A stretch of DNA of 64,000 nucleotides from Paenibacillus sp. JZ16 (GTDB lineage: Bacteria; Bacillota; Bacilli; Paenibacillales; Paenibacillaceae), in contig NZ_CP017659.1 in NCBI RefSeq assembly GCF_015326965.1, forward strand, positions 434,001-498,000, in the 5' to 3' direction. A program made the translations under genes and the position numbers. The first letter of the stretch is position 1, and each line of letters begins with the position of its first letter. The notes beneath the pieces were generated by a model. That model saw nothing but the letters and a program-made list of their open reading frames with translations, made no database searches and had not been told where the DNA came from. Of this stretch, positions 8,203 to 17,325 are shown piece after piece.

Positions 8203-9873
8203 ATGAGAAAAAGAACGCGAGTTATTATGGGTGCTTTCACCGCATTCAGCATCCTTCTTGCAGGCTGTACGGGTTCACAGAGCCCGAAGGGCTCGGATGA
8301 GGCGCCAAATGCCGGTACCGAGCCAATCGCCTTATCCGAACCGGGGACCTATCCGCTGGTTCAAGAGAAAACCACTTTAAAGGTGATGGTGCGGGGAAAT
8401 CCGCTGGTTGAGAATTTTGAAACGAATGATTTCACCAAGTGGTACGAAGAAAAAACGAATGTGCACATCGAATGGGAGGTCGTTCCGGAGCAGAGCATAC
8501 AGGAGAAATTGAATCTTGTTCTTGCCAGCGAGGATTATCCCGACGTCATTATGGGTTTAAATATATCGCCGGCGCAGCAGATGATATACGGCTCGCAGGG
8601 TGCCTTTCTTCCGTTGAATGACTTGATTGAGAAGCAGGGGACGAATACGAAGAAAATGTTCCAGGACAATCCGGAGATCCAATCCGCGATCACGGCGCTG
8701 GACGGTAACATCTATGCGCTTCCGGAAGTGAATGAATGTTATCACTGTTCCATGAGCCAGAAAATGTGGATTTATGAGCCTTGGCTGAAAAAACTCAATC
8801 TGAAGATGCCGGAAACCACGGATGAGCTGTACGAGGTGCTGAAAGCTTTCAAAGAGCAAGATCCGAACGGAAATGGCATGCAGGACGAAATTCCTTTGTC
8901 GATTTCTCCGAAATCCTGGAGCTCCTCCATCGATGCGTTCCTATTAAATTCATTCATCTATAATCCGGTTTACGGCTCGAGTTATAAGCATATATTCATA
9001 AAAGACGACAAGCTTGACGTTGCCTTTAACAAACCGGAGTGGAGGGAAGGCTTGCGGTATATGAATAAGCTGTACGCTGAGGGGCTCCTCGCTCCGGAGT
9101 CGTTCACGCAGGATGATAATCAATTGATACAGATCGGCGAGAATCCCGATACCGTGCTTCTTGGCGCTTCAACAGGCGGCCACCAGGGTATATTTACCCA
9201 ACTCCTCGGCGAAAGCGGAAGATGGTTGGAATATAAGACCGTGCCGCCGCTCAAGGGACCGAATGGAGTTCGATACGCTGCTCTAGATTCCACCGGAATG
9301 AATCCGGGTGCATTTGTCATCACGAAGAAGGCGAAGCATCCTGAGCTCGCCTTGCGTTGGGCGGATGGCCTGTACGAGCGGGAGCATACGCTGCGAAGCG
9401 TGTATGGCCGCCCGGACCAGGAATGGCGTGAAGCGAAGGACGGAGAGGTCGGCATCAACGGGGAGCCTGCGGTCTGGTCTGAGCTAAAGTCTTACGGCAC
9501 GGTGCAGAATATCGCCTGGATTCAAACCGGCCCGAGCTTGCGGACGAATGATTTCCGTCTGAGCGCCGTTGCCAAAGGGGACGACGATCTGGAAGTCGTT
9601 TTGTACAATGAGACGAAGAATAAATACGAACCTCACAAACCTACCGATGTCAGCACCGTGCCGCCGTTATTTCTGACCAACGAGCAGGCGTCCGAGGTTG
9701 CGGATCTGTCCAAAACGATCAATGATTACGTTGATGAAATGATGGCCCGCTTCGTGATTGGCGATGCCGATCTGGATAAGGACTGGGATGGCTACGTTCA
9801 GCAATTGGAGGCCATGAATGTAGCCCGCTATCTGGAAATTTACCAGGAAGCGTATGATGGAAGAAGCAAATAA
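8203..9873 (+). CDS. Extracellular sugar-binding lipoprotein
   Basis: A 556-residue solute-binding protein of the LipO/YtcQ type. The amino end is a lipoprotein signal, with lipobox LLAGC and Cys22 as the acylated residue, followed by a Ser/Pro/Gly-rich linker. The mature part is long for this family and typical of paenibacillar oligosaccharide binders. It follows the two permeases by 30 bases with GGAGGGCGGGA upstream. It captures the substrate outside the membrane and delivers it to the permease pair. The presence of a sugar-phosphate isomerase-like gene directly downstream suggests that the imported compound is metabolised by that enzyme; the identity is unknown. Confidence 0.92.
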   Translation: MRKRTRVIMGAFTAFSILLAGCTGSQSPKGSDEAPNAGTEPIALSEPGTYPLVQEKTTLKVMVRGNPLVENFETNDFTKWYEEKTNVHIEWEVVPEQSIQEKLNLVLASEDYPDVIMGLNISPAQQMIYGSQGAFLPLNDLIEKQGTNTKKMFQDNPEIQSAITALDGNIYALPEVNECYHCSMSQKMWIYEPWLKKLNLKMPETTDELYEVLKAFKEQDPNGNGMQDEIPLSISPKSWSSSIDAFLLNSFIYNPVYGSSYKHIFIKDDKLDVAFNKPEWREGLRYMNKLYAEGLLAPESFTQDDNQLIQIGENPDTVLLGASTGGHQGIFTQLLGESGRWLEYKTVPPLKGPNGVRYAALDSTGMNPGAFVITKKAKHPELALRWADGLYEREHTLRSVYGRPDQEWREAKDGEVGINGEPAVWSELKSYGTVQNIAWIQTGPSLRTNDFRLSAVAKGDDDLEVVLYNETKNKYEPHKPTDVSTVPPLFLTNEQASEVADLSKTINDYVDEMMARFVIGDADLDKDWDGYVQQLEAMNVARYLEIYQEAYDGRSK

Positions 9874-9888
9874 AGGAGGGATCTTAGA

Positions 9889-10761
9889 ATGAGGGTTGGT
9901 GTGAGCACCTACAGCTTGCTGCCGGCTATTCGTGCAGGCGAGATGACGGTGCTGGATGTTGTGGAATGGATAGCCGAGAACGGCGGACAGCACATGGAGA
10001 TCGTACCCTATGGATTTACGCTGGAGGACAATCCCGAGCTTACTGACGCAGTGCGTGAGCGGGCGGCGGAAGTCGGCATCGCGTTGTCCAATTATTCCAT
10101 GCCCGCTAATTTCGTCCAGGAGAGCCGGAACGACTTTGATTCGGAGGTGGAACGAATCAAGCGACATGTGGATACGGTCAACCGGCTGGGAATGAAGCAT
10201 ATGCGTCATGACGTGACAGCTTTCACGCTGCCGCCTGAGAAGATGGGCATTGATTATGTGGAAACCCATCTGGATAGGATTGTAGAAGGGTGTCGTCTTA
10301 TTGCAGATTACGCAGCCGGGTACGGTATTACGACTACGATCGAGAACCATGGCGTGAGCGTACAGGCGAGCGACCGTGTACAGCGTGTGCTTCAGGCGGT
10401 CGACCGACCGAACTTCAAGACAACTCTGGATATCGGGAACTTTCTATGCGTTGACGAGCAGCCGCTGGTTGGCGTGAATCGCAACCTGCCGCTGGCCTCG
10501 CTCATCCATGTGAAAGACTTCTATTATCGTCCGTTTGATCAGGACCCGGGTGGGGGGAAATGGTTCAGAACATCCCATGGCAATTACCTCCGAGGCTCGA
10601 TCTTCGGCCAAGGTGATATCGATGTTCGCCAGATTCTGCGTCTCATTAAGAACGAGGGTTATGACGGAGACATTACGCTGGAATTCGAGGGTATGGAAGA
10701 ATGCCGGGAAGGAACCCGGCTGGGTCTAGACAATCTGAAGCGGTTATGGGACGAAGCGTAG
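9889..10761 (+). CDS. Sugar phosphate isomerase/epimerase (AP endonuclease 2-fold TIM barrel)
   Basis: The 290-residue protein has the alternating TIM-barrel pattern and the metal-site motifs of the xylose-isomerase-like family: TTIENHG, FKTTLDIGNF, IHVKDF and DITLEFEGME, which supply the Glu, Asp, His and Glu ligands. It likely interconverts or epimerises a sugar or polyol taken up by the upstream importer. It is the last gene of the operon, 15 bases after the lipoprotein with AAAGGAGGG upstream, and is followed by a long hairpin terminator. Members of this family have very diverse substrates, so only the broad class is safe. Confidence 0.88.
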   Translation: MRVGVSTYSLLPAIRAGEMTVLDVVEWIAENGGQHMEIVPYGFTLEDNPELTDAVRERAAEVGIALSNYSMPANFVQESRNDFDSEVERIKRHVDTVNRLGMKHMRHDVTAFTLPPEKMGIDYVETHLDRIVEGCRLIADYAAGYGITTTIENHGVSVQASDRVQRVLQAVDRPNFKTTLDIGNFLCVDEQPLVGVNRNLPLASLIHVKDFYYRPFDQDPGGGKWFRTSHGNYLRGSIFGQGDIDVRQILRLIKNEGYDGDITLEFEGMEECREGTRLGLDNLKRLWDEA

Positions 10762-11083
10762 AAGCTTCCTCCGAATCCATTGGATATTGAGTTGCTTCAT
10801 AGTATATTGAATGCACAAAAGAAACCGTTCTTTTCGTAAATGGTGTGGGTAGCCCCGCCATTTTACCAAAGAACGGTTTCTTTACGTCTAAATAAGTAGC
10901 ATTCTGCAAGACATAGCGGAGAGGACGAATCGATTCCAGACAAGCGACAGCACTCGCTTTTACCCGTTTTACTTTCCGTTCGAATTCATATAATATATAA
11001 CGTGGATATTGTTTATCCGATTTAATCATGAATGGTTATATGAGTGTGTAGTTTAGATAATTTTCCTGTATGAGGTGCTGTTT
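10762..11083. other. Intergenic region after the sugar operon
   Basis: About 320 bases with no supportable gene. The first half is the long hairpin described separately. The rest is AT-rich upstream sequence of the Rrf2 regulator, with no clear operator visible by eye. Confidence 0.5.
10818..10883 (+). terminator. Long hairpin terminator
   Basis: Two perfect 16-base arms, AAAGAAACCGTTCTTT and AAAGAACGGTTTCTTT, enclose 34 bases whose inner parts (GTAAATGGTG and CGCCATTTTAC) continue to pair imperfectly. It follows the isomerase stop and ends the operon. It is unusually long for a simple terminator. Confidence 0.75.
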
Positions 11084-11566
11084 ATGCATATGAAAACCGG
11101 CGTGGAACAGTCGGTGTACGCCCTGGTTCTGCTGAATATGCTGCCGGACAAGGCCGTGCTGCCCGGGGAAGCGATCAGCCAACAGCTGGGGACATCGGCA
11201 ACCTATTTTCAGAAACTGTTAAGGAAGCTGGTAACAGCAGACATCATCACGTCTGTTCCCGGTATCAAGGGTGGTTTTAGATTAAAGAAGAAACCCGAGG
11301 ATATCCGTGTATACGACGTATACCTCGCGGTAGAAGGGCAGCAATCCCTCTATTCATCCCACGGAATACTGGTAGACATGCTGGACTTGGAAAAGGAAGA
11401 AAGCTGCTGCCTGTTATCCGATTTAATGAAAGAAGCAGAGTCATCCTGGAAGGCTGTATTAAAGCGAGAGACCATCGCTTCGCTGACGGAGGAGATGCGC
11501 GGTGAGCGCTTTAAGGACAAGGTGGCGGCTTTAGAGGAATGGATCAACAACAAAATGGTCATTTGA
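11084..11566 (+). CDS. Rrf2 family transcriptional regulator
   Basis: The 160-residue protein begins MHMKTGVEQSVYALVLL, the usual Rrf2 opening, followed by the winged helix with recognition part LGTSATYFQKLLRKL and the wing GIKGGFRL. It has cysteines only at CC in the C-terminal half (EESCCLLSD), not the three-cysteine iron-sulphur pattern of IscR, so it is probably a YwnA-type sensor of another signal. The ATG at 11084 has TGAGGTG upstream; a GTG at 11075 is an alternative. It is followed at 21 bases by a luciferase-like oxidoreductase, which it probably controls. Confidence 0.9.
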   Translation: MHMKTGVEQSVYALVLLNMLPDKAVLPGEAISQQLGTSATYFQKLLRKLVTADIITSVPGIKGGFRLKKKPEDIRVYDVYLAVEGQQSLYSSHGILVDMLDLEKEESCCLLSDLMKEAESSWKAVLKRETIASLTEEMRGERFKDKVAALEEWINNKMVI

Positions 11567-11587
11567 CCGAGGAAGGGATGAACTCTC

Positions 11588-12580
11588 ATGAGATTAAGCG
11601 TATTAGATCAGGCACCCGTAACAAGCGGCAACACAGCGGAAGGCGCCTTGAATAAAGCGGAAGAACTGGCTGTCTTAGCAGATGAATTGGGATACAGCCG
11701 AATGTGGATGGCCGAGCATCATGGCGGGAATACCTTTGCCAGCTCCGCACCCGAAGTGACGGCAGCCCGGCTTGCAGCCAAAACCGACCGGATTCGCATC
11801 GGCACCGGGGGTGTCATGATGATGCATTATTCGCCCCTTAAACTTGCGGAAGTGTTTAAGACGTTGAGTGCTTTTACCCCGGGAAGGATTGATTTTGGTG
11901 TAGGACGAGCGCCAGGCGGTGATACGAGTGCCATGTACGCTTTGTCTGAAGGACGGCAGCTGATGCTTCATAACATGTATGATAAGCTGGCCGTTACCAT
12001 GCAGCTCCTTCGTGACGAGATCCCGGAAGATGAACTCTACGCCAAGAACGCCGCTGCTCCAACCGGAGTTGCCCTGCCTGAAGTGTGGCTGCTGGGCTCC
12101 AGCGGCAATAGCGCGTTAAAAGCGGCTCAGATGGGAGTCGGCTACTCCTTCGCGCAATTCTTTAACGGAGCGATGAGCAGCGAAATATTGGATCATTACC
12201 GCGATAACTACCAGCCGTCCATATTCATGGAAAAGCCTGAGATTAATGTATCTTATATGGTGACGACGGCAGAAACGAAGGAAGAGGCCGAGTATGAAGC
12301 GCTGCCGCAGGACATTTTCCGGTTGATGATGAGCAAGGGCCGAATTACGCAGGTGCTGACGCCCGAAGAGGCTCAGAATGTGTCCTTAACGGAAATCGAC
12401 CGGATGGCTATCCAGGAAGGCCGCAAGATCCATCTTGTGGGAGCGGTAAAGGATATCGCGGCACGCTTACAGGAAGAGCAAGCGCACTACGGATTCCAGG
12501 AAGCCATGATATGCAGCATTCCGCATTCGCAGGAGAAACGGCTGGAGGTTTACCGACTGCTCGCACGCGAATTGCTGTAA
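11588..12580 (+). CDS. LLM-class flavin-dependent oxidoreductase
   Basis: The 330-residue protein belongs to the luciferase-like monooxygenase fold, of the MsnO8/YvbT branch. It shows the early SVLDQAPVTSG, the active-site region MWMAEHHGG, the phosphate-loop region RIRIGTGGVMM and the GVGRAPGGD stretch. These enzymes use reduced FMN to oxidise small organic molecules. It lies in one operon with the upstream Rrf2 regulator and ends with a good terminator, so an inducible detoxification role is plausible. The substrate is unknown. Confidence 0.92.
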   Translation: MRLSVLDQAPVTSGNTAEGALNKAEELAVLADELGYSRMWMAEHHGGNTFASSAPEVTAARLAAKTDRIRIGTGGVMMMHYSPLKLAEVFKTLSAFTPGRIDFGVGRAPGGDTSAMYALSEGRQLMLHNMYDKLAVTMQLLRDEIPEDELYAKNAAAPTGVALPEVWLLGSSGNSALKAAQMGVGYSFAQFFNGAMSSEILDHYRDNYQPSIFMEKPEINVSYMVTTAETKEEAEYEALPQDIFRLMMSKGRITQVLTPEEAQNVSLTEIDRMAIQEGRKIHLVGAVKDIAARLQEEQAHYGFQEAMICSIPHSQEKRLEVYRLLARELL

Positions 12581-12595
12581 TATAAAGTAGATGAG

Positions 12596-12623
12596 GGATA
12601 GGCGGATGCCTGTCCTTTTTTTT
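12596..12623 (+). terminator. Terminator after LLM oxidoreductase
   Basis: An 8-bp stem, GGATAGGC with GCCTGTCC (one G-T pair) around GGAT, is followed by eight T. Confidence 0.85.
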
Positions 12624-12713
12624 GTAAATGTAAAATTTCTTTGCCTCTTATGAGTACGAATCTGTTAGTTAAAAATTAGCTATGTTCAACATTCGCAGCA
12701 GTTAGGAGATCTT

Positions 12714-13460
12714 ATGCCGTTTACGTTCGCTCATCCTGTCATAACGATGCCTTGGTGGAAGAAGAAATCGCTGCCGGTATCAGCCCTAATAATCGGCTGC
12801 ATGGCACCGGATTTTGAATATTTCATCCGATTTCGGGCGTCTGGCTTATGGAGCCACGAGGGTCCTGGCATCTTGCTGTTCAACCTTCCCATGATCTTGC
12901 TCCTGTACGTTATTTTCGAGACGGTGGTACGACCCGTTCTATTCGTATATTTACCTTCATGGTTTCCATACCGATGGGATCGGGCAGGGAAGGTGCCGGC
13001 CACTTTTAAAGGTTGGCTTACCGTAATGATCTTGGGATTAGTGGGCGTTGGCACACATCTATTATGGGATCAGTTTACGCATAAAGGTGCCTGGATCGTG
13101 AATCAGATTCCTTTTCTTACCCATTGGATACATATCGATTCCGTACAAATTCCGGTATATAAATTATGTCAGCACGGCAGCAGTCTGATCGGGCTGGTCC
13201 TGATCGTATGGTGGATCCATCGCCATTTGTATGTAGCACCAGCGCAAAGAGAACATTCAAATTCGGTTCTACCATTTTGGTGCGTATTTATAGTGATCTA
13301 TATTCTGGTTATGCTCATGGCCATGCTGACGGTTGTTGATGGTGAAGGGATGACGTTTGTATTACAGCTTGTCGTTCCGGCTATCAGCAGCTTCATGCTG
13401 GCCCTGCTTGTAACATGTCTTGCCTTTTGGCGGGCTGCAAGGGTCAAGTTGCAAAGCTAG
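12714..13460 (+). CDS. DUF4184 family membrane protein
   Basis: The 248-residue protein opens with MPFTFAHPVITMPWWKK and continues with GCMAPDFEYF, the hallmark of DUF4184, whose members resemble metal-dependent YdjM-like membrane hydrolases. Several membrane helices follow, with an HLLWDQFTHKG motif that contains conserved His, Asp and His. AGGAGATCTT precedes the start. It is followed closely by a PP2C-like gene, perhaps on the same transcript. The cellular role is not known. Confidence 0.85.
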   Translation: MPFTFAHPVITMPWWKKKSLPVSALIIGCMAPDFEYFIRFRASGLWSHEGPGILLFNLPMILLLYVIFETVVRPVLFVYLPSWFPYRWDRAGKVPATFKGWLTVMILGLVGVGTHLLWDQFTHKGAWIVNQIPFLTHWIHIDSVQIPVYKLCQHGSSLIGLVLIVWWIHRHLYVAPAQREHSNSVLPFWCVFIVIYILVMLMAMLTVVDGEGMTFVLQLVVPAISSFMLALLVTCLAFWRAARVKLQS

Positions 13461-13492
13461 TAATTAGAATCGGAATCGACAGGAGGAGCGTT

Positions 13493-14347
13493 ATGGTAAC
13501 CGTTGAGCAATTCACGCATAGGGGAATCCATTTCTTAAACGAAGATGCACTTGTCATAAACGAACGAGCCTCATTGTATGGCGTGTTAGATGGAGTTTCA
13601 TCCATCGTTCCATACCTCAGCGACAAGAAGGAAACCGGAGGTTACATCGCTGCCCAAACCGTGAAGAAGTACTTCGAATCACTGGACCGGGTTGTACAGC
13701 TTACGGATCATGTTGCGGAAGCGAACCAAAAGCTAAGAGAACTTATGCTGCAAGCCAATATTAACATGAAGAATAAAGAGGGCCTCTGGGGCACTGCCCT
13801 TGCTCTTGTTCGAATTCAAGAGGACCGTATGGAATTTATTCAGACAGGCGACTGCATGATTCTTGCCGTCTACCAAGATGGGGAGGTTCGCCCGTTAACC
13901 TGGAGACAAGTCGCTCATTTGGAATCTCCGGCCATCGCAAAATGGGAGGAGGGCGTGATTAAGGGATTAACCAATCAAAAAGACCTCCACGGGACGGTTA
14001 TTGATATCATCAGGGCGAATCGCTTTCAGAGTAATACGAATGGAGGCTATGGCGTATTGAACGGAGAAGCCCAAGCTGCCCATTTTCTCGAATACGGAAA
14101 GATCAACAAGTCACGCTTAAAACACGTGATCTTGTTAACGGATGGTTTATTCTGGCCTGAACGCGATGTCCCGAGTGATCGATCCTATTGGAGTTATATG
14201 GCGCAGTGTATACTCGAAAAGGGGCTTGAGCAGTATGCACATGAATTACTTGAGGTCGAAGAGGCTGACCCTGAGTGCTTAAGTTATGCAAGATTCAAAA
14301 AATCCGATGATAAAACAGGCATGGTGATTCACTTTAACAACTCCTAA
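13493..14347 (+). CDS. PP2C-like serine/threonine phosphatase domain protein
   Basis: A 284-residue single-domain protein with PP2C metal-site motifs in order: the acidic NEDA near residue 20, GVLDGVSS near 32, QTGDCMI near 120 and LLTDGLFW near 215. These fit a two-metal protein phosphatase, although the usual GGHG after the second motif is replaced by SSIVP, so activity is not certain. The ATG at 13493 has AGGAGGAGCG directly upstream; the longer frame from 13415 overlaps DUF4184 and lacks support. A terminator follows. No partner kinase is visible. Confidence 0.8.
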   Translation: MVTVEQFTHRGIHFLNEDALVINERASLYGVLDGVSSIVPYLSDKKETGGYIAAQTVKKYFESLDRVVQLTDHVAEANQKLRELMLQANINMKNKEGLWGTALALVRIQEDRMEFIQTGDCMILAVYQDGEVRPLTWRQVAHLESPAIAKWEEGVIKGLTNQKDLHGTVIDIIRANRFQSNTNGGYGVLNGEAQAAHFLEYGKINKSRLKHVILLTDGLFWPERDVPSDRSYWSYMAQCILEKGLEQYAHELLEVEEADPECLSYARFKKSDDKTGMVIHFNNS

Positions 14348-14378
14348 ATGGTCAATCGATAAAGCTTTATGACTTAAC

Positions 14379-14408
14379 AGAACCCGTGTATATCGCGGGT
14401 TCTTTCTT
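14379..14408 (+). terminator. Terminator after the PP2C-like gene
   Basis: AGAACCCG pairs with CGGGTTCT around a 9-base loop and is followed by TTCTTTA. Confidence 0.8.
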
Positions 14409-14456
14409 TACTTCTGAGTGACTAGGCACCCTCACAATATGAGAAATCTTCCACCA

Positions 14457-14484
14457 AAACACTGACACATTGTCGTCAGTGTTT
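14457..14484. promoter_or_regulatory. Perfect palindrome upstream of epoxide hydrolase, candidate operator
   Basis: Arms AAACACTGAC and GTCAGTGTTT are perfect inverted repeats separated by 8 bases. A TATAAT at 14491-14496 lies just downstream, with TTGTCG at 14470 as a weak -35 inside the palindrome. A repressor bound here would therefore block the promoter. The size and shape fit a TetR- or MarR-type site; no such regulator gene is adjacent. Confidence 0.65.
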
Positions 14485-14525
14485 CGCTCTTATAATGAAG
14501 AAAAAATTGAGAGCGAGGTAATCCG

Positions 14526-15719
14526 ATGGCTAACAATCATCAAGATACCATGTACCAAGATTCCGAAATCTTCATCCGCCCCTTTCACATCGACATTCCT
14601 CAACAAGACATTGACGATCTGCGAGCACGTATAGCTCATACCCGGTGGCCTTCCCAGTTACCTGGCGGTGATTGGAGTCGGGGAATTCCTGTTTCGTATC
14701 TTAAAGAGCTGGTGGAATATTGGCAGAATGAATATGACTGGCGTGAGTATGAGCAAAAACTTAATGCATTTCCGCAATTTATAACGGATATTGAGGGTCA
14801 GCAGATCCACTTTCTTCATGTACGATCTCCCGAGCCACATGCCTTACCGTTGATCATGACCCATAGTTGGCCGAATTCCATCGTTGAATTCATGAACATC
14901 ATTGGACCACTAACCAATCCACGAGCCTATGGTGGAGATCCAAGCATGGCTTTTCATATCGTGGCACCTTCGCTTCCAGGATTCGCCTTTTCCACTTTTC
15001 CGGAGCCGGCAGATGAGACACCGTGGAGCATCAAGCGCGTAGCCAGTGTGTGGGCTGAGCTGATGCACAGACTCGGTTATGAAGCTTATGGAGCACATGG
15101 CAACGATGCAGGCGCATTAGTTTCCCCCGAGCTGGCTATCCTTGATGCTGAGCATATGATTGGTGTTCATATTACAGGAGGGCTGGGTATCCCCATGGGA
15201 GATCCGAGTGAACTGGAAGGGTGCAGCGAGGAGGAAATGGCCGAAATTACTCATCTAGCCGAGCTGTTTGAAGGTGGGAGCGGTTATGCACCGTATCTGT
15301 CCAACCGACCGCAAACACTCAGTTATGGGCTGCTTGACTCGCCGGTGGCTGGACTTGCTTACCTTGTTGAGCGGTTTAAAGAATTTGACGGATGGCCTAA
15401 AAACACGGAAGAGATTCCTCTAGAACCGATCCATAAAGATCTGCTGCTCACTAACGCAAGCGTTTATTGGTTAACGCAGACATTTGCTTCCTCGGCCTGG
15501 ACCTATTATGAAGGAGCAGCTGGGATGCCAACCAATCAGATGAGAGTCCCGACAGGGGTTTCCCATGGGGGAGGTTCTGTATTCCGGCGTATTGCAGAAG
15601 TCAAAAACAACATTATCCACTGGTCGAATCGCGAAAGTGGCAGTCATATGGTTGCCATGGCTGACCCGGAATCACTTATTGAGGATATAAGAGCATTTTT
15701 TAGCAAGCTTACCCGATAG
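14526..15719 (+). CDS. Epoxide hydrolase family alpha/beta hydrolase
   Basis: The 397-residue protein has the epoxide-hydrolase N-terminal domain (IRPFHIDIPQQDIDDLRARI ... TRWP) followed by an alpha/beta-hydrolase fold. The oxyanion motif is THSWPNS (usually HGWPGS), and the nucleophile is likely the Asp of HGNDAGALV, where relatives have GGDWG. A C-terminal SGSHMVAM supplies the catalytic His. Such enzymes resemble microsomal/juvenile-hormone epoxide hydrolases and open epoxides with water. The gene stands alone behind a palindrome-overlapped promoter, which suggests substrate-inducible detoxification. Confidence 0.88.
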   Translation: MANNHQDTMYQDSEIFIRPFHIDIPQQDIDDLRARIAHTRWPSQLPGGDWSRGIPVSYLKELVEYWQNEYDWREYEQKLNAFPQFITDIEGQQIHFLHVRSPEPHALPLIMTHSWPNSIVEFMNIIGPLTNPRAYGGDPSMAFHIVAPSLPGFAFSTFPEPADETPWSIKRVASVWAELMHRLGYEAYGAHGNDAGALVSPELAILDAEHMIGVHITGGLGIPMGDPSELEGCSEEEMAEITHLAELFEGGSGYAPYLSNRPQTLSYGLLDSPVAGLAYLVERFKEFDGWPKNTEEIPLEPIHKDLLLTNASVYWLTQTFASSAWTYYEGAAGMPTNQMRVPTGVSHGGGSVFRRIAEVKNNIIHWSNRESGSHMVAMADPESLIEDIRAFFSKLTR

Positions 15720-15819
15720 GACAAGAATCACGAATGCGATATAACCGTACTTTGCCTAACAACATTTTCATGTCGAATTCATATTTTATGGTAATGGCAT
15801 GGAGTGGGAGGTATGTCGT

Positions 15820-15990
15820 ATGGGCCAAGGAACGCAAAGAAAACGCAGACAACAAGCAGCTTCAAAAAAAGCTACGGTTAAGCAATTGGCGTTCATTGCA
15901 GCTATCTTAGTATTGATTGCCTCAGCTATAGGCCTTTACGTCGCATATGATGACTTGTTTGAGGATGACGATGTGGACGTTATCATCTAA
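15820..15990 (+). CDS. Small single-span membrane protein
   Basis: The 56-residue protein has a basic amino end (RKRRQ), one hydrophobic helix at about residues 22-42 and a very acidic tail (DDLFEDDDVDV). GGAGTGGGAGG lies 8 bases before the ATG at 15820, which favours this over the longer frame from 15799. The charge layout predicts the amino end inside the cell. No family was recognised. It is followed by a bidirectional terminator shared with the germination operon. Confidence 0.7.
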   Translation: MGQGTQRKRRQQAASKKATVKQLAFIAAILVLIASAIGLYVAYDDLFEDDDVDVII

Positions 15991-16059
15991 CCAAGATGTT
16001 ATTTACCAATATCAAAAATTCGCTTTATCATATATGCCATATGGAGCTTCCTCCAAATC

Positions 16060-16099
16060 AAAGGCAGCCGTTCTTGACTATAAGAACAGGCTGCCTTTA
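16060..16099. terminator. Bidirectional terminator
   Basis: A strong stem AAAGGCAGCC / GGCTGCCTTT, extended by GTTCTT / AAGAAC, sits between the converging small membrane gene and gerC and carries A and T runs on both sides. Confidence 0.85.
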
Positions 16100-16124
16100 T
16101 TATGGGTTCTTTAATTATAGAGTG

Positions 16125-17324
16125 TCAGGAGTCTGCTTCGTCTTTAGTCGTAGGTGTAATCGGACTATTATGATGAGGGAGCAGCTTCATGCCGGCGTGA
16201 TCCAGATGGATTTCGACGTGAACTGTCTCCAGTGCGCTTGGATCGATCGCTTGAGCAGATGACTGATTGACTTTTTTCCAAAGCCGGGTGTTCCTCCTGA
16301 ACAACACGTGCTCCAAGCTGAATAGGTCCGTTTTTGAAGCAGCTCCATTTTTAAACGTAGTCAAAATTTCCTCGCGTACCCCCTTAGCTGCCTGTAATTC
16401 AAAATCCGTTTTGTTCATATCATCGAGTGCTTCCACTACGTTTCCACTTAACTTGACGCTAACGCGGTATTTGGGCATGCCGTTGACAATGTTTATTTTC
16501 ACGCTGATTTTAGGGTTGGATAATACCGCGACTCCTGCTAATTCACCGTTCTGATTGGTAATCGGGATGTGGGAACGCTTAGTATCGGCTTCCAGCCAGC
16601 GCAAACCGGTAAGCTTGTCATTGGTGAATAAGCCGTTGGATACCCCTTTGGATATAGCAAATACTCCGTTAATCTCTAACTTCGGATCTTCTTTTTGGTT
16701 ACGGCTCCATGTCTTTGTATCGATCGTCAGATTTGGAAGCAAAACCGTCCAGCCTGGTTCTGTCATCAGTGCCATGAAGTCGAAATATCGGATCGGTTCA
16801 ATATAGGATCTCTGTTTATATTCCTCAACAGGTTCATGGGCTAATGTATTTAAAGGGGAGAGGTTGAAAAATGCCGGGATATTCATCAATTGCTCGATCG
16901 AATCCTTTGTGCCGAATACCCAAGGCGTCATGCGAACCTCCTGGTAGCGACCGATGGTATCCAGTTTCGATAGGACATTCGATTTCAACACATTTTCACT
17001 AATGATAATACAGGAAATATGACTCCAGATCGTACGTTCCTGCGCAGAGTCATAAATGTTATTGATCGCCAAGTCCAAGCTTTTCCCTTTTGTTTTGGAC
17101 GTCCATATTTGTGAGGGCTTATCAGATTTTCCTGAATCAATTTTGGCTACGGAAGTGAAATCCATCAGCTGGGTGTAAACGACAAAGTTTCCGTCTTCTT
17201 GATCGATTCCGATGGCAGTAATGTAATTGATGTCTTGAATCTCTTTAATGTCCCAGCAGCCGGTTAACAAATGGAGTAATACGATTAACCACATTAATTT
17301 TATGATTCTGACGCAGGTTGTCAT
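16125..17324 (-). CDS. gerC: Ger(x)C family spore germination lipoprotein
   Basis: The 399-residue C subunit of a GerA-type germinant receptor. It has a lipoprotein signal with LLTGC and Cys23 as the lipidated residue, followed by WDIKEIQD, the family's characteristic start of the mature protein. The ATG at 17324 lies one base after the gerA stop, so translation is coupled. The protein sits on the outer face of the spore inner membrane with the A and B subunits. The operon order is gerB, gerA, gerC. The C-terminal domain is intact, ending about 25 bases before the shared terminator. Confidence 0.93.
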   Translation of the reverse strand: MTTCVRIIKLMWLIVLLHLLTGCWDIKEIQDINYITAIGIDQEDGNFVVYTQLMDFTSVAKIDSGKSDKPSQIWTSKTKGKSLDLAINNIYDSAQERTIWSHISCIIISENVLKSNVLSKLDTIGRYQEVRMTPWVFGTKDSIEQLMNIPAFFNLSPLNTLAHEPVEEYKQRSYIEPIRYFDFMALMTEPGWTVLLPNLTIDTKTWSRNQKEDPKLEINGVFAISKGVSNGLFTNDKLTGLRWLEADTKRSHIPITNQNGELAGVAVLSNPKISVKINIVNGMPKYRVSVKLSGNVVEALDDMNKTDFELQAAKGVREEILTTFKNGAASKTDLFSLEHVLFRRNTRLWKKVNQSSAQAIDPSALETVHVEIHLDHAGMKLLPHHNSPITPTTKDEADS

Positions 17325-17325
17325 T

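Noticed and set aside
10673..11029. 118-codon minus-strand frame
   Set aside because: It overlaps the isomerase gene and the hairpin terminator; the sequence is not protein-like.
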